From the NCBI GenBank assembly GCA_050084515.1, contig CM114274.1, positions 6,572,001 to 6,636,000 of the forward strand: a DNA stretch of 64,000 nt, given 5' to 3'. Made by a program: the position numbers and the translations under genes. The stretch comes from Blasia pusilla. Taxonomy: Eukaryota > Marchantiophyta > Marchantiopsida > Blasiales. The notes below the pieces were generated by a model. That model was given only the letters and a program-made list of their open reading frames with translations. It was not told where the DNA came from and searched no databases. This document shows positions 62,668 to 64,000 of this stretch, piece after piece (positions within the stretch are counted from its first letter, which is position 1; every line of letters starts with the position of its first letter).

Positions 62668-63420
62668 CTACTCCCACAAATCTTTGCTTTTCAAGATAGG
62701 ATAAATCTTAATCAGTGCAGAGCACTTACCCCGAGCTAAGCTCAGAATGGCAAAGGAGCTCATACTTTGCACAGATAGATCTGGAATTTGGTCCTTCTCA
62801 AGAGATAGATTGTCATCCACGTCAGTTTGGTCAATAAGGTATATGCTTTTAGGGGTAACACCGATTACCCAAGGGATAAGGTCATTCTTTTCTATATCCT
62901 CTATGGTGGATAATCTCCTTTTTAATCGGATGGTGCATACAATCTTTGTTATCAAATTCTGATTTGATGCCTCCATCATACTTTTGATGTCTGGAATGGT
63001 ATGCACCTTCATCTTACCTCCCTCATGTCCCACTACTTTAAAATTGGTCAAGCAATTTTTCTGGAAGTAGGAGTCAAACCATACGTGCCCAACCGCCAAG
63101 CGTGCTTTCGGAGAGAAAGCTACCTTGTAGCCCGCATGCCAAGCAGCTTGCTCTAAACACTCGTACGTTTCTAGGGGAAAGCCCAGGATGATCCAATCAT
63201 CCAAGTAATTTTTGGATAGCGGATGTGAACGCTTGCAGACAATGTTTGAGAGGAAAAAGTCACTAGTGAAGCTACTATGAATCATGGGGCTCACCCATGT
63301 TTCACTCGACCCCTGATTTCCAGAAAGGAAACGTGTAACATTTTCGGGCTCTTTCACAGTGATTGTAAGCTCACGTAGCCTACAGGCATCTAAGAACTTT
63401 GCAATGGGGATGTCGGGCAT
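62668..63420 (-). CDS. Unrecognised 250-codon reading frame
   Basis: This is a long uninterrupted minus-strand frame starting MPDIPIAKFLDACRLREL. The residue mix looks like a folded globular protein (SKNYLDDWIILGFPLETYE; YFQKNCLTNFKVVGHEGGK), with no signal peptide, membrane span or motif that I recognise. The length is unlikely by chance at this base composition. It may be a separate gene or the first exon of the gene continuing at 62037. Upstream at 63.50-63.58 kb lies a 25-bp tandem repeat. Confidence 0.5.
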   Translation of the reverse strand: MPDIPIAKFLDACRLRELTITVKEPENVTRFLSGNQGSSETWVSPMIHSSFTSDFFLSNIVCKRSHPLSKNYLDDWIILGFPLETYECLEQAAWHAGYKVAFSPKARLAVGHVWFDSYFQKNCLTNFKVVGHEGGKMKVHTIPDIKSMMEASNQNLITKIVCTIRLKRRLSTIEDIEKNDLIPWVIGVTPKSIYLIDQTDVDDNLSLEKDQIPDLSVQSMSSFAILSLARGKCSALIKIYPILKSKDLWE

Positions 63421-63501
63421 GATAACAGCAGGCGACAGTAGTACCCGTAATGTATGTAAACCCCTATATATTCCTACTATACTACCGACCGAAAGGTCAA
63501 G

Positions 63502-63576
63502 TTCGCATTCAGAACCTAAGAGCTCCTTCGCATTCAGAACCTAAGAGCTCCTTCGCATTCAGAACCTAAGAGCTCC
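63502..63576. repeat. Three perfect 25-bp tandem repeats
   Basis: The unit ttcgcattcagaacctaag plus agctcc occurs at 63502, 63527 and 63552 without differences. It lies about 80 bp upstream of the start of the 250-codon frame. Confidence 0.97.
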
Positions 63577-64000
63577 GATGATGGAAATTCGGTAGGAGTT
63601 ACACAATTCGTACTCTAGCCCGAACCTGCGTGATGTGGTCATAAAAAGCGTGTCAGTAACCTTGTATAGTTTGCAATTCTTTGCAGTGAAGCAATAACCA
63701 ATACAAAGGAATCCAAACATACAACTAATGTACCTGATCACGAGGAGAATCGTCACGCAGGGATGGAGGGTCACTAGATGGAAGTCGGCACCAAGGACCC
63801 CGATTGCAATTACTGTATGTCACGGCGTCCCATTTCGCAAAGATTTTTCTAATGTCGGGATACACTCAGGCGGGTTTGAACAAGCAACTATGTCTATTGT
63901 ACAGGGTTCGCAAGCAGAGAGGACAAGGGAAGGGGGATGAAACAGATCCACCTCTCTACGCAGAGAGAAACCAAGGACATCGACAAACAATGGGAAAACC
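63577..64000. other. Window end, no gene recognised
   Basis: Only short frames. It may hold the promoter of the minus-strand frame at 62.7-63.4 kb. Confidence 0.4.

Noticed and set aside
1-64000. CRISPR arrays, rRNA and tRNA genes, bacterial operons
   Set aside because: None was seen. The tandem repeats present lack regular unique spacers, and no tRNA B-box with paired stems was found by eye.

Overview
This is nuclear DNA from a land plant. Three host genes with many introns encode proteins of plastids or the ER: the plastid Clp protease subunit ClpR4, a CCB2/CCB4-type factor for cytochrome b6f haem assembly, and the signal recognition particle receptor alpha subunit. All three lie on the minus strand. 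I assembled their exons by hand from splice sites and family conservation. The rest is mostly decayed transposable elements and AT-rich spacer. The low gene density and the type of gypsy element (a PHD-finger-like tail after the integrase) make me lean towards a non-flowering plant (bryophyte, lycophyte or fern grade), but this is a weak inference.

Layout: 0.3-10.7 kb is a decayed Ty3/gypsy element on the minus strand, with LTRs at 321-814 and 10185-10691, gag near 8.6-7.3 kb, then protease, RT, RNase H, integrase and a C-terminal PHD-like finger. 10.7-17.2 kb is spacer that includes a CpG-rich block (14.4-15.2 kb) and a 71-bp tandem repeat (16.36-16.57 kb). 17.25-21.66 kb is ClpR4 (7 exons). 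21.7-32 kb is AT-rich DNA with a short unknown ORF (23.3-23.8 kb), small Helitron-like elements (24.7-25.05, 26.0-26.34 and 30.96-31.26 kb) and a copia fragment (28.0-29.1 kb). 32.1-34.9 kb is the CCB gene. 35.68-36.65 kb is a partial, broken copy of ClpR4.

36.8-46.3 kb is again repeat-rich: truncated copia termini, a decayed full-length copia element (about 40.5-44.4 kb) and a region of inverted and direct repeats (44.5-46.2 kb). 47.38-52.78 kb is the SRP receptor alpha gene (9 exons, 640 residues predicted). 54.7-58.0 kb is a frameshifted MULE-type transposase on the plus strand with a SWIM zinc finger. It is followed by a repeat field dense in GAACACC/GGTGTTC motifs (58.16-59.2 kb). 60.2-63.4 kb on the minus strand holds exons of a protein I do not recognise, with a C2H2-like finger and one in-frame stop.

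The host genes do not form a pathway. ClpR4 and CCB both serve the chloroplast, and the ClpR4 fragment beside CCB shows that a local duplication linked the two loci. I see no tRNA, rRNA, CRISPR or bacterial-type operon. The least explained parts are the unknown gene at 60-63.4 kb with its neighbouring MULE and motif field, and the head-to-head Helitron-like ends at 26.0 kb.
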